In this document: in pieces, positions 16,205 through 24,358 of the stretch
How the letters are laid out: every line of letters begins with the position of its first letter
Position numbering within the stretch: the first letter of the stretch is position 1
IMG/VR virus record: IMGVR_UViG_3300037264_001118
Span: 1 to 51,019 of that record
Strand: one strand, 5' to 3'
DNA length: 51,019 bases
From: a virus
Notes under the pieces: model-generated
Databases searched by the model: none
What the model was told of the DNA's origin: nothing
The model's input: the letters and a program-made list of their open reading frames with translations, nothing else
Program-made: the position numbers and the translations under genes

Positions 16205-18328
16205 ATGGGCGTTTTGCGGCAGTACCTAGCGTCCCTCCCCCCGGCGGTTAAGACCGTCCAAGAGATTGTGGGGGACCACGATACCCTAATTGCTTTGAAG
16301 TCCCCCGTTGCTTGCGACACGGAAACGACCGGGCTTAATCCGTGGTTGGGCGACCGCCCTTATGCCTTTAGTTTTTGTGACGCTGAAGGCCGAAAGGCGT
16401 TCGTCCGTGGCCGGGTTAATCCCGCAACTAGGGAAGTGGAAATACCCAAACGCCCTTGGCGTTCGCTGGTCAACTTCTTCAGCAACGCCAGCGTTACCAA
16501 GGTCTTTCACCATGCCAAGTTCGATATTCGGATGCTTGAATCCATCGGGGCCAGCGTCCGGGGTCGCATCGAAGAAACGATCTTCGCCCTTCACGCGCTA
16601 AACAACATGGAACCTAGTTTCAAGCTGAAGCGGCTTGGGGCCAAGTATGTTGAAATCCCCGACGACGACGAAAAGGAATTGAGGAAGGCCACGTCGAAAG
16701 CCCGGCTTGCGGCGAAGAAGAAGGGTTGGAAGATTGCGGAAAAGTTGTCCAGTAGTGACGACCCTATAGCCGCCGACTATTGGCTTGCGCCGGAAGAGTT
16801 GTTGAAGCGGTACGCGGTCACGGACGCGGAGCGGACCATATTGCTTTGGCTTATGGCCCACGGGGTCATGGACGAAGAAGGCGTCCGCGATACCTACGAA
16901 ATGGAATTGAAGTTATTCCCCCGGACCTACGCCATGGAAACCCGGGGCGTTAAGATCGAACCCGCCGTCGTGGACGCGGAGATTGTCAACCACAACGGCG
17001 CGTTGAAGAAGTCCCTTGCCGAAGTCCAGAAATGGAAGCCGGGCATAAACCTTAATTCCCCTGTCCAGCTTCAGCGGTTTCTATACGGGACCAAGGATTG
17101 CGGCGGGCTTGGGGTTGCCCCTATTTACGACAAGGACACGGGGAACCCGACGACCGACGCCGAAGCCCTGCAATCCATCCAACACCCCTTCGCCCGGCTT
17201 ATCTCCCGGGTCCGCGCGCACGAAAAAGCCTTGTCGTCCTTCTTCGTCAAATACAAAAGGCTTTCGATTCCCGACCCGCTTAACCCGGGCGGGCGGGCGT
17301 TGCATCCCGACTTCCAACAAGTCGGACCCGTAACCGGGCGGTTCGCGTGTCGGACGCCCAACCTTCAGAATGTCGCGGACTCTTCCGGCGCGGGCTTCAC
17401 CACGGAGCCTATCCAAGCCCGAACGCCCTTCGGCCCCCGGCCCGGGTTCGTTTGGTATCACTTCGATTTTTCCCAACTTGAACTTCGTATCTTCGCGGAC
17501 GTGGCCCAAGAACCTAACATGCTTGCCGCCATTCACGAAGGCGGCGACATTCACGGCAACACGGCCCGGAAGATTTGGGGGGACAAGCGGCCCGACGCGG
17601 CAATCAAGGCGGCGGTATCCGCCCTTGGGCTGGACGGCAAGGAAGCGGAGAACACGCCCAAGGCCATTTCGGAAGTCGCCCGGCTCCGTAAACGTGAAGG
17701 CAAGGCCAGCCCGGAAACGCTGGCGACCGCTTGGCTTGATGAACACGGATGGGATATCAATAAAGCCGAATCGTCTATCGACAAAAAGAACAGCCGGAAG
17801 AAGGCGAAGATTATCAACTTCCTAACCATTTACGGCGGTTGGGCGGACGCCGTGGCGTCCAAGCTGGTTTGTTCCAAGCGTGAAGCCGAAGACCTTTTGG
17901 AAGAGTACCACGCGACCTTTAACCGGATTCGGGCCTACTCCGAAGAACTTTCTTCGCTTGTATACCGGGACGGTTTTATCCGAAACCGTTTCAACCGGAA
18001 ACTTTGGGTCGATCCTGATTACGCATACCGGGCCGTTAACTACATGGTCCAAGGGTCGGCGGCGGACTTGCTGAAAGATCGAATGTTGGCCGTGTCCGAC
18101 TACTTAGAAAAGATGCGGGCGCGTGGCGTCGAAGCGTATTTGGTCCTTACCATTCACGACGAAATCGTTATCGAAGTCCGATTGGGCCAAGGGTTCCCTT
18201 GGTTCCTTCGGAGAATCCGGCGCATCATGGAAGACCACGGCGGACGGTTCGGGCTTCCGCTCCCCGTGGACTTGGCGAAGACCGTAACACGATGGAACGA
18301 AAAGAAGGAATTGAAGGACTTTAGATAG
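16205..18328 (+). CDS. family A DNA polymerase with 3'-5' exonuclease
   Basis: A 707-residue polymerase from ATG 16205 (GGAG at the right distance; ATG 16187 is in frame but lacks a site). Exonuclease motifs: DTET at 38-41, FHHAKFD with Asp107, and YAVTD with Tyr203/Asp207, so proofreading looks intact. Polymerase motif A is DFSQLELR (Asp421), motif B RKKAKIINFLTIYG (531-544), motif C HDE (651-653). The stretch between motifs A and B is about 114 residues, roughly 60 longer than in Taq or E. coli Pol I, an insertion before the O helix. No 5' nuclease domain. Confidence 0.95.
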   Translation: MGVLRQYLASLPPAVKTVQEIVGDHDTLIALKSPVACDTETTGLNPWLGDRPYAFSFCDAEGRKAFVRGRVNPATREVEIPKRPWRSLVNFFSNASVTKVFHHAKFDIRMLESIGASVRGRIEETIFALHALNNMEPSFKLKRLGAKYVEIPDDDEKELRKATSKARLAAKKKGWKIAEKLSSSDDPIAADYWLAPEELLKRYAVTDAERTILLWLMAHGVMDEEGVRDTYEMELKLFPRTYAMETRGVKIEPAVVDAEIVNHNGALKKSLAEVQKWKPGINLNSPVQLQRFLYGTKDCGGLGVAPIYDKDTGNPTTDAEALQSIQHPFARLISRVRAHEKALSSFFVKYKRLSIPDPLNPGGRALHPDFQQVGPVTGRFACRTPNLQNVADSSGAGFTTEPIQARTPFGPRPGFVWYHFDFSQLELRIFADVAQEPNMLAAIHEGGDIHGNTARKIWGDKRPDAAIKAAVSALGLDGKEAENTPKAISEVARLRKREGKASPETLATAWLDEHGWDINKAESSIDKKNSRKKAKIINFLTIYGGWADAVASKLVCSKREAEDLLEEYHATFNRIRAYSEELSSLVYRDGFIRNRFNRKLWVDPDYAYRAVNYMVQGSAADLLKDRMLAVSDYLEKMRARGVEAYLVLTIHDEIVIEVRLGQGFPWFLRRIRRIMEDHGGRFGLPLPVDLAKTVTRWNEKKELKDFR

Positions 18329-18343
18329 GGAGAAGGGGCGCGC

Positions 18344-20413
18344 ATGATTACCGAAGAAGCGGCGAAAGCCGTAAGGGGCTTTGTTGTCCACGGCGTCACG
18401 TTCGAAGACATGGCGGGCGACCAAGTAATAGGGGATTGCCCGTTCAGCGGAACACCCAAAAAGTTCTATGTCAACTTCAAGAACAAACTTTGGGATTCCA
18501 AAACGGCGGGCTTGTCCGGCAACTTCCAAAAGTTCTTGGAGATTGTCGCCAAGGAAAACGCCGACGCTTTCCGGGCAACCCCTGAAGCCCAAAAGGTCTT
18601 GGCTATCTCCCGCCAGCTTCCCAAGTCCGCCTTTGAAAAGTGGGGCATCGGCTTTGACGGCGGCAACTTCACCATTCCGGTTCGGAATGAAAAAGGGAAG
18701 ATCGTAGACCTTCGGACGTGGCGACCGAAGCGCAAATCCATGTCCACGCCCGGCGTTCAAACCGGGATGTTCGGGCATGAACAGTTGCACGACCCCGCGC
18801 GGAAATCGGAGCCTGTTTATATTTGTGAAGGCGAGTGGGACGCTATCGCCCTTGATTGGCTGTTGCGTCTTCTTCAGAAACCCGGAATCGTCGTCGGGCT
18901 CCCCGGGGCCAACACGTTGAAAACCGAATGGGTTCCGTCCTTCAATGGCCGGGACGTTCGGGCCATGTACGACGCCGACGACGCCGGGGCGCAAGGCGAA
19001 GCGCGCTGTTATGAACTGTTGTCGGCGGCGGCGAAGTCCCTTCGGTTCGTGGAGTGGCCCCCCGCTTCGCCGGACGGCTTCGACGTGCGGGACTGGATCG
19101 TTGCCGGGGCCGTCAAGGGGAAGAAGCCCCGGGCGTGTCTGTTCGCGCTGGAAGCCATGATCCGGGGGACCAAGCCCCGGACCAAGCAAGGCGCGGGGGC
19201 CGACAAGGAAGAAGAAGGCGGCGAACCCAAGCCCGAATTGAAACCGATTACGCGCCAAGAACTTTTCATGGAATATAAGAAATGGCTTCATATGCGCGAC
19301 GACGAACCCCTTGCGGTCATGTTCGGAACGTGCTTCGCCAACCGTCTTCAGGGCGACCCGCTTTGGTTGTTCTTCGTGGCCCCGCCCGGCGGCATGAAGT
19401 CGGAACTTCTTATGACTCTGAATCTGTCGCCCGAAACCTATTCCGTTTCGACCCTTACGCCCCATGCCCTAGTGTCCGGCGCGTCGTGGGTCGGGGGCGA
19501 AGACCCGTCGTTGATTCCGAAGCTGGACGGAAAGGTTTTGATTATCAAGGACTTTACGACCACGCTTCAAATGAACCCGTTAGCCCGGGATGAAATCTTC
19601 GGGCAGTTGCGGGACGCTTACGACGGCAAGTTCGAAAAGGTTTTCGGTAACGGCATCGTCCGGCGGTACGAATCCACGTTCGGAATCATCGCGGGCGTTA
19701 CGCCGAACATTGACGCTTTCTCTTCGCTCCATTCCGGGTTGGGCGAAAGGTTCTTGAAGTATAGGCTTGAAGGCAATACGGTACACCTTGACGAAAAGGA
19801 AAGAATCTTGCGGGCAATCGGGAACATCAACCAAGAAAACAAGATGCGCGACGGCTTGAAGGACGCCGCCGCCCGGTTCCTTTCCCAAAAAATGCCCGAC
19901 CCGGAACCCAAGGTTTCGCCGGGCATGGCTTCACGGATTGCCGACCTTGCCATGCTTGCCGCACGTATGCGCGGCGTGGTGAACCGGGATAAGTACGACT
20001 ATAGGCTTATGACGAACAAGGCCAGCTTTGAAATCGGAACCCGGTTGGGCAAACAGATTTCCAAACTGGCGATAGGCGTAGCCGTGTATTACGGCGAGAA
20101 AGTCCCAAGCGAAAGGACTTACAAATTGGTGACGCGCGTTACCATGTCCACGGTCCCCGACAAAGTGGAAGAAGTCGTCCACGGGCTTTGGAAGCTATGC
20201 CCCAACCCGAACAGCGCGGCCCCGACGCCCGCCATTAACAAGGCATGTTCCCGCCTTACGCCGTCAACGATCTTCCGAACCCTTCAGGACTTGGCCGTTA
20301 TCGGCATGGTCCACCAAATCGGGAGCGGGAACAAGTACCAATGGCAATTGGACGAATCCATTAAGAACTTAATTAAGGGGGCGAATGCTTATGGCGTGGC
20401 AAGGCTCAATTAA
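18344..20413 (+). CDS. Toprim primase fused to ATPase/helicase domain
   Basis: A 689-residue protein. Toprim motifs: YICEGEWDAIAL with Glu162, and YDADDAG at 209-215. A charged linker near 280-300 leads to an ATPase domain with a variant Walker A, APPGGMKS (346-353), and Walker B-like KVLIIKD (397-403). The N-terminal region that normally holds the CHC2 zinc ribbon has one Cys only (DCPFSGTPKK), so the zinc site is lost or replaced. The C-terminal 120 residues look like a winged-helix region. It should prime and perhaps unwind DNA for the adjacent polymerase. Confidence 0.85.
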   Translation: MITEEAAKAVRGFVVHGVTFEDMAGDQVIGDCPFSGTPKKFYVNFKNKLWDSKTAGLSGNFQKFLEIVAKENADAFRATPEAQKVLAISRQLPKSAFEKWGIGFDGGNFTIPVRNEKGKIVDLRTWRPKRKSMSTPGVQTGMFGHEQLHDPARKSEPVYICEGEWDAIALDWLLRLLQKPGIVVGLPGANTLKTEWVPSFNGRDVRAMYDADDAGAQGEARCYELLSAAAKSLRFVEWPPASPDGFDVRDWIVAGAVKGKKPRACLFALEAMIRGTKPRTKQGAGADKEEEGGEPKPELKPITRQELFMEYKKWLHMRDDEPLAVMFGTCFANRLQGDPLWLFFVAPPGGMKSELLMTLNLSPETYSVSTLTPHALVSGASWVGGEDPSLIPKLDGKVLIIKDFTTTLQMNPLARDEIFGQLRDAYDGKFEKVFGNGIVRRYESTFGIIAGVTPNIDAFSSLHSGLGERFLKYRLEGNTVHLDEKERILRAIGNINQENKMRDGLKDAAARFLSQKMPDPEPKVSPGMASRIADLAMLAARMRGVVNRDKYDYRLMTNKASFEIGTRLGKQISKLAIGVAVYYGEKVPSERTYKLVTRVTMSTVPDKVEEVVHGLWKLCPNPNSAAPTPAINKACSRLTPSTIFRTLQDLAVIGMVHQIGSGNKYQWQLDESIKNLIKGANAYGVARLN

Positions 20414-20696
20414 GATTGGGGCGTCCGAAGGCGGGCGCGTCCTGATTATGTATCGTGGGGAATTCCGGGTCTACGACGTGGGGACCGCCGACGCCGTGGA
20501 CAAGTTGCGCCGTATTGCTTCAACAAGTCACGTTGCCGCAATGCAGTTCGTCGCGCGTTTCCCCCGGGTTCCCGAAGCGGAAAAGGCCCATGTTGAATCC
20601 CTGAAGGCGGGGCAAGCCGCCGAATTCAAGGCCATACTTGAAGCGGTCCAACAGCCTTTGAAGGTCCGGCCCGACAAGAAAGGCAAAGGGAAATGA
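20391..20696 (+). CDS. small hypothetical protein
   Basis: A 101-residue protein; an alternative ATG at 20385 adds two residues. It overlaps the primase gene by about 23 bases. The N-terminal half is beta-like (GRVLIMYRGEFRVYDV), the C-terminal half helical and basic, ending KKGKGK. Coupled to the next gene by an ATGA overlap. No family recognised. Confidence 0.65.
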   Translation: MAWQGSIKIGASEGGRVLIMYRGEFRVYDVGTADAVDKLRRIASTSHVAAMQFVARFPRVPEAEKAHVESLKAGQAAEFKAILEAVQQPLKVRPDKKGKGK

Positions 20697-21040
20697 TGGA
20701 CGACAAGTTGCCCGACCAACTGAACATGGACAAGGCTTCTTCGGCCTTCAAGAACCTTGCCGCCCGCACGTCCTATAAGAAACTCCTGAAGACCTTGGAC
20801 GGTCGGCGGGGCGTGTTCCGTGGCGGGTACAACCCGACCCGGGAAGACGACCGCGACCGCGTGGCCCGGGAGCGGGAACGCGAAGTCGCCCGGCTCCGGT
20901 CGGAAGAATTCGATTGCGAACGGCTGGCCCGGGAGTCCGACAGGGCCGGGGACTTCAAACGCTTTGCCCGCTTTTGGAACCGCATGGACGCGGCCCGGCG
21001 GGACTTGGTACGGCTTGGGGCGGCGGGTCCGGGGGCCTAG
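20693..21040 (+). CDS. highly charged helical protein
   Basis: A 115-residue protein beginning at the ATGA overlap with the previous gene. From residue 45 it is almost entirely charged and helical (EDDRDRVAREREREVARLR), likely a single long helix or coiled coil. No family recognised. It lies just before the HNH gene. Confidence 0.6.
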   Translation: MMDDKLPDQLNMDKASSAFKNLAARTSYKKLLKTLDGRRGVFRGGYNPTREDDRDRVAREREREVARLRSEEFDCERLARESDRAGDFKRFARFWNRMDAARRDLVRLGAAGPGA

Positions 21041-21043
21041 GCC

Positions 21044-21295
21044 GTGGCCCGAAGGGACCGGGTTAGGGCTTACTTCAGGCGATTGGAGTTGGTCAAGACA
21101 CTTGGGGGAAAATGCGTCGATTGTAAAACCAAGGGGACCGTTCGAAACGGACTTCAAATCGACCACGTTAACGGACGTAATTACGACGTGCGAAAAATGG
21201 ACCCTTCTTGGCGCGTTATAAAGTATTGGCAAGAGTACAACGCGGGGGTTCCGTTGGCCGTTCGTTGCAAGAGTTGTAACAGCCGAAAGCATTAG
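21044..21295 (+). CDS. HNH-type nuclease-like protein
   Basis: An 83-residue protein starting at GTG. CVDC at 24-27 and CKSC at 75-78 form the zinc pair; QIDHVNG (38-44) supplies the DH of the HNH motif, and NSRKH ends the protein. It is a compact free-standing HNH domain. In phages such proteins serve in DNA cleavage, packaging or homing. Placement among replication genes rather than next to terminase is compatible with a homing or repair role. Confidence 0.75.
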   Translation: MARRDRVRAYFRRLELVKTLGGKCVDCKTKGTVRNGLQIDHVNGRNYDVRKMDPSWRVIKYWQEYNAGVPLAVRCKSCNSRKH

Positions 21296-21303
21296 GGGGG
21301 ACC

Positions 21304-21594
21304 ATGGAACTAATCCACAAGGAAGGGCCTTTCCATTTCAGCACTAGCAGGGACGGTAAAATCCAAATCGAATTGCCGGACGGCCACGGCCCGGGGTTGA
21401 CTTACGAAGAGTTGAAGCAACTTGCCCACGGAGCCCGCCACGTAACGGGACTGATTACCAACGGGCTTCCGGTCCCGACTCCGATTTGTCGGCATCGTTG
21501 CCGGACGTGCGACGAAGTTTGGTCCCACGACCCGTTGAAGCTGGAATGCGTTTGGGCTTACGATGAACTTTGCGGCGAATGCGCCGGGAAATGA
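21304..21594 (+). CDS. small protein with C-terminal zinc motif
   Basis: A 96-residue protein preceded by AGGGGGG. The N-terminal half is beta-like (EGPFHFSTSRDGKIQIELPDGHG); the C-terminal half contains CRHRCRTC and CGEC, enough for one zinc knuckle. No family recognised. The stop overlaps an ATGA that could start the next frame, though a later ATG has the better ribosome site. Confidence 0.6.
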   Translation: MELIHKEGPFHFSTSRDGKIQIELPDGHGPGLTYEELKQLAHGARHVTGLITNGLPVPTPICRHRCRTCDEVWSHDPLKLECVWAYDELCGECAGK

Positions 21595-21605
21595 AAGGGT
21601 TTAGA

Positions 21606-22037
21606 ATGCGGCATATGTCCGATATGGAATTGGTGGACGCGGAACGCGCGTGGATTCTATACGCGGGGGCCAACAGTATTAAGGTTGATGATACCAAAGT
21701 ATCCGTTAAGCAACGGCGCGCGTTCATGGCCGGACTTGAAATCGCGTTGGGCATGGTGGACGGGGCCAAGGCCCGGGAGCGTTTCCAAACGGAACGGTTC
21801 GCCCGTGCGTTCATGCTGGCCGGACAGCTTTACAAGTTGTTGACCCAATGCCTTATGGTCCTGAACAACATTCGGAAACGGATTGTCGTAGGGCCGGAAG
21901 AGAAGCCCGCCGACACCTTGGGCATTGGGCAAACTATCGAAGTTGTGGCGTCCGCGCTGAAGTCGGCCAAGACCATTCTATTGACGTTGGACGCCGTACA
22001 ACCCGACGCGAACGGGAACCCCACAAATGAACGTTGA
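21606..22037 (+). CDS. helical hypothetical protein
   Basis: A 143-residue protein; ATG 21606 chosen because AAAGG sits 7 bases upstream (ATG 21591 overlaps the prior stop and is an alternative). It is mostly alpha-helical, with a hydrophobic central segment (FMAGLEIALGMVDGA; FMLAGQLYKLLTQCLMVLNNI) that looks amphipathic rather than transmembrane. No family recognised. It overlaps the next gene by 11 bases. Confidence 0.6.
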   Translation: MRHMSDMELVDAERAWILYAGANSIKVDDTKVSVKQRRAFMAGLEIALGMVDGAKARERFQTERFARAFMLAGQLYKLLTQCLMVLNNIRKRIVVGPEEKPADTLGIGQTIEVVASALKSAKTILLTLDAVQPDANGNPTNER

Positions 22038-22302
22038 AGACGAACCCCCTATCATGGTCGTTGCGCGGGGCGCGGTCTATTGGGGGTACGCGGTCGAACG
22101 CCGGGGCAAGCGCGAAGCGTGGTTGCTCCGTTCCCCGACCGGGGGTTTCCGGTATGCGTCCATACACGCGGCTTTGTATCACTACACGCCGGAAGCGTTC
22201 GCCAAGTTGTCCGCGCTGTTCGGCTCCAAGGACAATTCGGACGACACTTTCCAAAGCGATTGGGAAGCCATAGTCGCTTCGCTCAAAGCGTTTACGGGTT
22301 GA
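22027..22302 (+). CDS. small hypothetical protein
   Basis: A 91-residue protein overlapping the previous gene by 11 bases. It has an aromatic beta-like middle (GAVYWGYAVERRGKREAWLL, GGFRYASIHAALYHYTPEAF). No family recognised; the context is a string of small early genes. Confidence 0.6.
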   Translation: MNVEDEPPIMVVARGAVYWGYAVERRGKREAWLLRSPTGGFRYASIHAALYHYTPEAFAKLSALFGSKDNSDDTFQSDWEAIVASLKAFTG

Positions 22303-22328
22303 CATATAGGGGGAACGGGAGTCATTCT

Positions 22329-22610
22329 ATGGACACCATGACGGCGGAAGAGTACCAAGAGAACTTGAAAACGTGCGGACTTGCGGCCATGTTCCTTGAA
22401 AGAGTGGACGTTTCCGACATGCTGGCCCGGATCGAAAAGGCCGACAGCTTGGGGGCCGTGCTGGACCCCACGCTTTACCGGGAGAAGCGCGAAGCCATGA
22501 TGGAAGACAAGGAACTTTTGGAAGCCGCCAAGCCCCTTTGGGATTATGCCCGGAAGGTCCGGGCCTTGCGTATCAATCAGCTTCAGAAAAACCGACAGGA
22601 CGAAACCTAG
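22329..22610 (+). CDS. small helical hypothetical protein
   Basis: A 93-residue acidic-then-basic helical protein (MTAEEYQENLKTCGLAAMFLER ... RALRINQLQKNRQDE). There is GGGGGAACGGG upstream of the ATG. TTGACA at 22303 could be a -35 box but I see no good -10 in register. No family recognised. Confidence 0.6.
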   Translation: MDTMTAEEYQENLKTCGLAAMFLERVDVSDMLARIEKADSLGAVLDPTLYREKREAMMEDKELLEAAKPLWDYARKVRALRINQLQKNRQDET

Positions 22611-22636
22611 TTTTCAACTTCATTGGAGGATTGACC

Positions 22637-22915
22637 ATGGCGCGTAAGTTCCCCGTATTCGAAGTGTTCTTCGGAAACCGTTCGGGCGAATTCCGTTGGC
22701 GGCTCCGATCCAAGAACGGTTTGATTATCGCGTCTTCCGGCGAAGGCTACAAACAGCGCGCCGGAATCGTGAACGCCATTCGAGCGGTCAAGCTGGCCGC
22801 TTCCCGGGGCGTGGTGGAAGCCGTCAAGGTCGTTCCCGCCCGGCTGTTGAAGAAGGCCAAGCCCAAGGCGAAGCCCAAGCCCAAGGCGAAAGCCCCGGCC
22901 AAGGTTCCCGCGTAA
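22637..22915 (+). CDS. DUF1508/YegP-like protein with Lys-Pro-Ala tail
   Basis: A 92-residue protein preceded by GGAGGA. FEVFFGNRSGEFRWRLRSKNGLIIASSGEGY followed by an Ile/Val-rich helix is the DUF1508 pattern (small beta-beta-beta-alpha units, often in pairs; here one unit). The last 25 residues are a KAKPKAKPKPKAK-type basic tail that may contact nucleic acid. It closes the early operon before a strong terminator. Confidence 0.75.
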   Translation: MARKFPVFEVFFGNRSGEFRWRLRSKNGLIIASSGEGYKQRAGIVNAIRAVKLAASRGVVEAVKVVPARLLKKAKPKAKPKPKAKAPAKVPA

Positions 22916-22937
22916 CTGCCTTTTCCTCCCTCTCTCG

Positions 22938-22987
22938 AAAGCCCCCCGGGTCGGTCGCAAAGACTCCCCGGGGGGCTTTTCTTTTTT
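22938..22987 (+). terminator. strong intrinsic terminator
   Basis: A perfect 13-bp stem (22938-22950 with 22967-22979) with a 16-base loop, followed by TTTTCTTTTTT. It isolates the cassette array from the upstream replication operon. Confidence 0.95.
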
Positions 22988-22998
22988 ACGAACGCCTA

Positions 22999-23032
22999 TT
23001 GACTTTATGCCATAAAGTGCGATACTTGAAGC
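22999..23032 (+). promoter_or_regulatory. cassette 1 promoter with palindromic operator
   Basis: TTGACT (22999-23004), 16-base spacer, GATACT (23021-23026). The spacer holds the 17-bp perfect palindrome ACTTTATGCCATAAAGT (23002-23018, one central base). An ATG begins 6 bases after the -10 box, at the expected transcription start. Confidence 0.75.
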
Positions 23033-23347
23033 ATGGAAACCAACGGCGCGGACACTTTGGACGCGCGGGGTATTTCCAGTCGAAAGGGGCAAGCCATGAA
23101 AAAGCGCAACGCGAACACGATCATTCGGGCCGAAATGCTCGCCAACGAACGGGTTTTCTTTTCCATGGTCCGCGAAGCCAACAAAGACGGCAAGCGTTAT
23201 CAGCCTTCGGTATGGCTTAACAAGTCTTCCCACAACGCGCTTACGCGGCTGGAACGCAAGGGCCGAATCGTGTTCATTGCCGGGACCGTGCTTGGCCGTA
23301 AGGGGTGGGCTCCGTCCGGTTATGTCGTCGTGAACAAGGCCAAGTAA
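23033..23347 (+). CDS. cassette 1 protein, winged-helix-like; possible regulator
   Basis: Two in-frame starts exist. ATG 23096 has GAAAGGGG upstream and gives an 83-residue protein. ATG 23033 lies at the predicted +1 and adds a 21-residue leader (ISSRKGQAM at its end) related to those of cassettes 2 and 3. The main protein ends with SSHNALTRLERKGRIVFIAG and GYVVV, which resembles the recognition helix and wing of a winged-helix fold. It could be the repressor of the shared operators, including its own; this is inference. Followed closely by a second gene. Confidence 0.65.
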   Translation: METNGADTLDARGISSRKGQAMKKRNANTIIRAEMLANERVFFSMVREANKDGKRYQPSVWLNKSSHNALTRLERKGRIVFIAGTVLGRKGWAPSGYVVVNKAK

Positions 23348-23374
23348 CCCCAACCCCCATTGAAAGGAACAGCC

Positions 23375-23671
23375 GTGAAGAACACTTGTGAACAGCGCGT
23401 CGGGTCGATAATGACGGGACGCCACGTTTGCGGGAAGCCCGCGACCATGACCCACGAAGACCGGGCCTATTGCGGCATCCATGACCCCGTGAAGCGGAAG
23501 GACAAGGCCGACGCCCGCTATGCGGAAGCCCGCGCCCTTGACCAGCACCGTTTCGAAGTTCAGGAAGCCAAGGGCGACCTTGTGCGGGCCGCGTTGGACG
23601 CCGCCCCGGAGTCCCTGCCCCCCGCCCTTCGGGAAGCGGTCGCGGCCTATCGGTCCATGATCGGCAAATAA
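23375..23671 (+). CDS. small Cys/His zinc-type protein
   Basis: A 98-residue protein from GTG 23375 with GAAAGGAA upstream. CEQRVG...HVCGKPA...YCGIHDP resembles a compact zinc-binding motif seen in phage proteins; a similar C..C..C..H arrangement occurs in the protein at 27389. The remainder is a charged helix. Its stop is followed directly by a run of 14 C residues and a terminator. Confidence 0.6.
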   Translation: MKNTCEQRVGSIMTGRHVCGKPATMTHEDRAYCGIHDPVKRKDKADARYAEARALDQHRFEVQEAKGDLVRAALDAAPESLPPALREAVAAYRSMIGK

Positions 23672-23685
23672 CCCCCCCCCCCCCC
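23672..23685. repeat. poly-C tract (C14)
   Basis: Fourteen consecutive C immediately after the TAA of the preceding gene. The true length may vary between genomes or be miscalled. It is outside coding sequence. Confidence 0.85.
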
Positions 23686-23693
23686 GGTCAAGG

Positions 23694-23733
23694 AAAGGCT
23701 CCCCACCCCCCAAAAGGGGGGCCTTTTTCTTTT
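23694..23733 (+). terminator. cassette 1 terminator
   Basis: CCCCCC/GGGGGG stem with AAAA loop (23706-23721), extended by AAAGG/CCTTT across a 7-base bulge, then TTTTTCTTTT. Ends cassette 1. Confidence 0.85.
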
Positions 23734-23754
23734 CCCCCCATGTCGCTTTGGGCG

Positions 23755-23788
23755 TTGACTTTATGCCATAAAGGGGTATGATTTGGGT
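23755..23788 (+). promoter_or_regulatory. cassette 2 promoter with palindromic operator
   Basis: TTGACT (23755-23760), 16-base spacer, TATGAT (23777-23782). The palindrome TTTATGCCATAAA is at 23760-23772, extended to 15 bp by flanking C/G. ATG 23789 follows the -10 box by 6 bases. Confidence 0.8.
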
Positions 23789-24286
23789 ATGAAGAACAAC
23801 GACGCGGCGACCACTACGGGAGCCGGGGTTTCTTCGAACGGAAAGGGGCTTACCATGGCGGGCAAAATGAAAAAGGGAACCCCGGTTGTGCAAATCAACT
23901 TTTGGAACGGGGGGCTTACTGGCGACACGTTCACGATTAGTACCCGGAAAATGGTTCTCAAGAGCATGGGGGCCAAACAGGGAACGGCAACGGTTGTGTC
24001 TAGCGGGGAAATGGCCCTGCATAGGTTTTACGCGGAACAGATTGGAAAAACGATTTTCGCGGAAAGCGAACTGTCCGAAGCCCGGATTATGGAAATCGCC
24101 AAGGCCATGCAGGACGCCACAATCAAGGCCGAAACGGATACCCTTAATTGGCGCGTGGAGAACTGGGGCGAAGCCGAAGGCCGTTACTACGAAAAGTTCG
24201 TCAACAACGCTAAGAAGCCGCTTCGGGTCGCTTCATACGAAACCCTTTGCGCGGAAGTAAAAACCGAAGTCCAAGGCATGAAGTAG
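23789..24286 (+). CDS. cassette 2 protein, unknown
   Basis: ATG 23855 with GGAAAGGGG upstream gives a 143-residue protein; ATG 23789 at the predicted +1 adds 22 in-frame residues with GVSSNGKGLTM at the end. The body has an N-terminal beta-like half (TPVVQINFWNGGLTGDTFTI, MALHRFYAEQIGK) and a helical C-terminal half rich in E, K and A. No family recognised. It is the only gene of its cassette, between its own promoter and terminator. Confidence 0.65.
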   Translation: MKNNDAATTTGAGVSSNGKGLTMAGKMKKGTPVVQINFWNGGLTGDTFTISTRKMVLKSMGAKQGTATVVSSGEMALHRFYAEQIGKTIFAESELSEARIMEIAKAMQDATIKAETDTLNWRVENWGEAEGRYYEKFVNNAKKPLRVASYETLCAEVKTEVQGMK

Positions 24287-24305
24287 CCCCCGACCCCGGC
24301 CAGTA

Positions 24306-24336
24306 GAAAGGCCCCCGAAAGGGGGCTTTTTTATTT
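24306..24336 (+). terminator. cassette 2 terminator
   Basis: GCCCCC-GAAA-GGGGGC stem-loop (24311-24326) flanked by AAAG and followed by TTTTTTATTT. Confidence 0.9.
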
Positions 24337-24358
24337 GCTTCGAATCGTATTTGGACCG

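Noticed and set aside
18104-19465. Very long minus-strand frame (453 codons) opposite polymerase and primase
   Set aside because: Composition is the mirror of the GC-rich codon pattern on the plus strand; no ribosome site, and both plus-strand proteins are clear.
21044-21295. HNH protein as a packaging nuclease near the terminase
   Set aside because: It is 8 kb from the terminase genes and lies among early genes; kept as a generic HNH protein.
22303-22328. TTGACA as another operator-type promoter
   Set aside because: No palindrome in the spacer and no -10 box at 16-18 bases other than CATTCT overlapping the start codon.
22607-24022. Minus-strand frame of 471 codons across the cassette array
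   Set aside because: It runs through three terminators and promoters; a shadow of the plus-strand genes.
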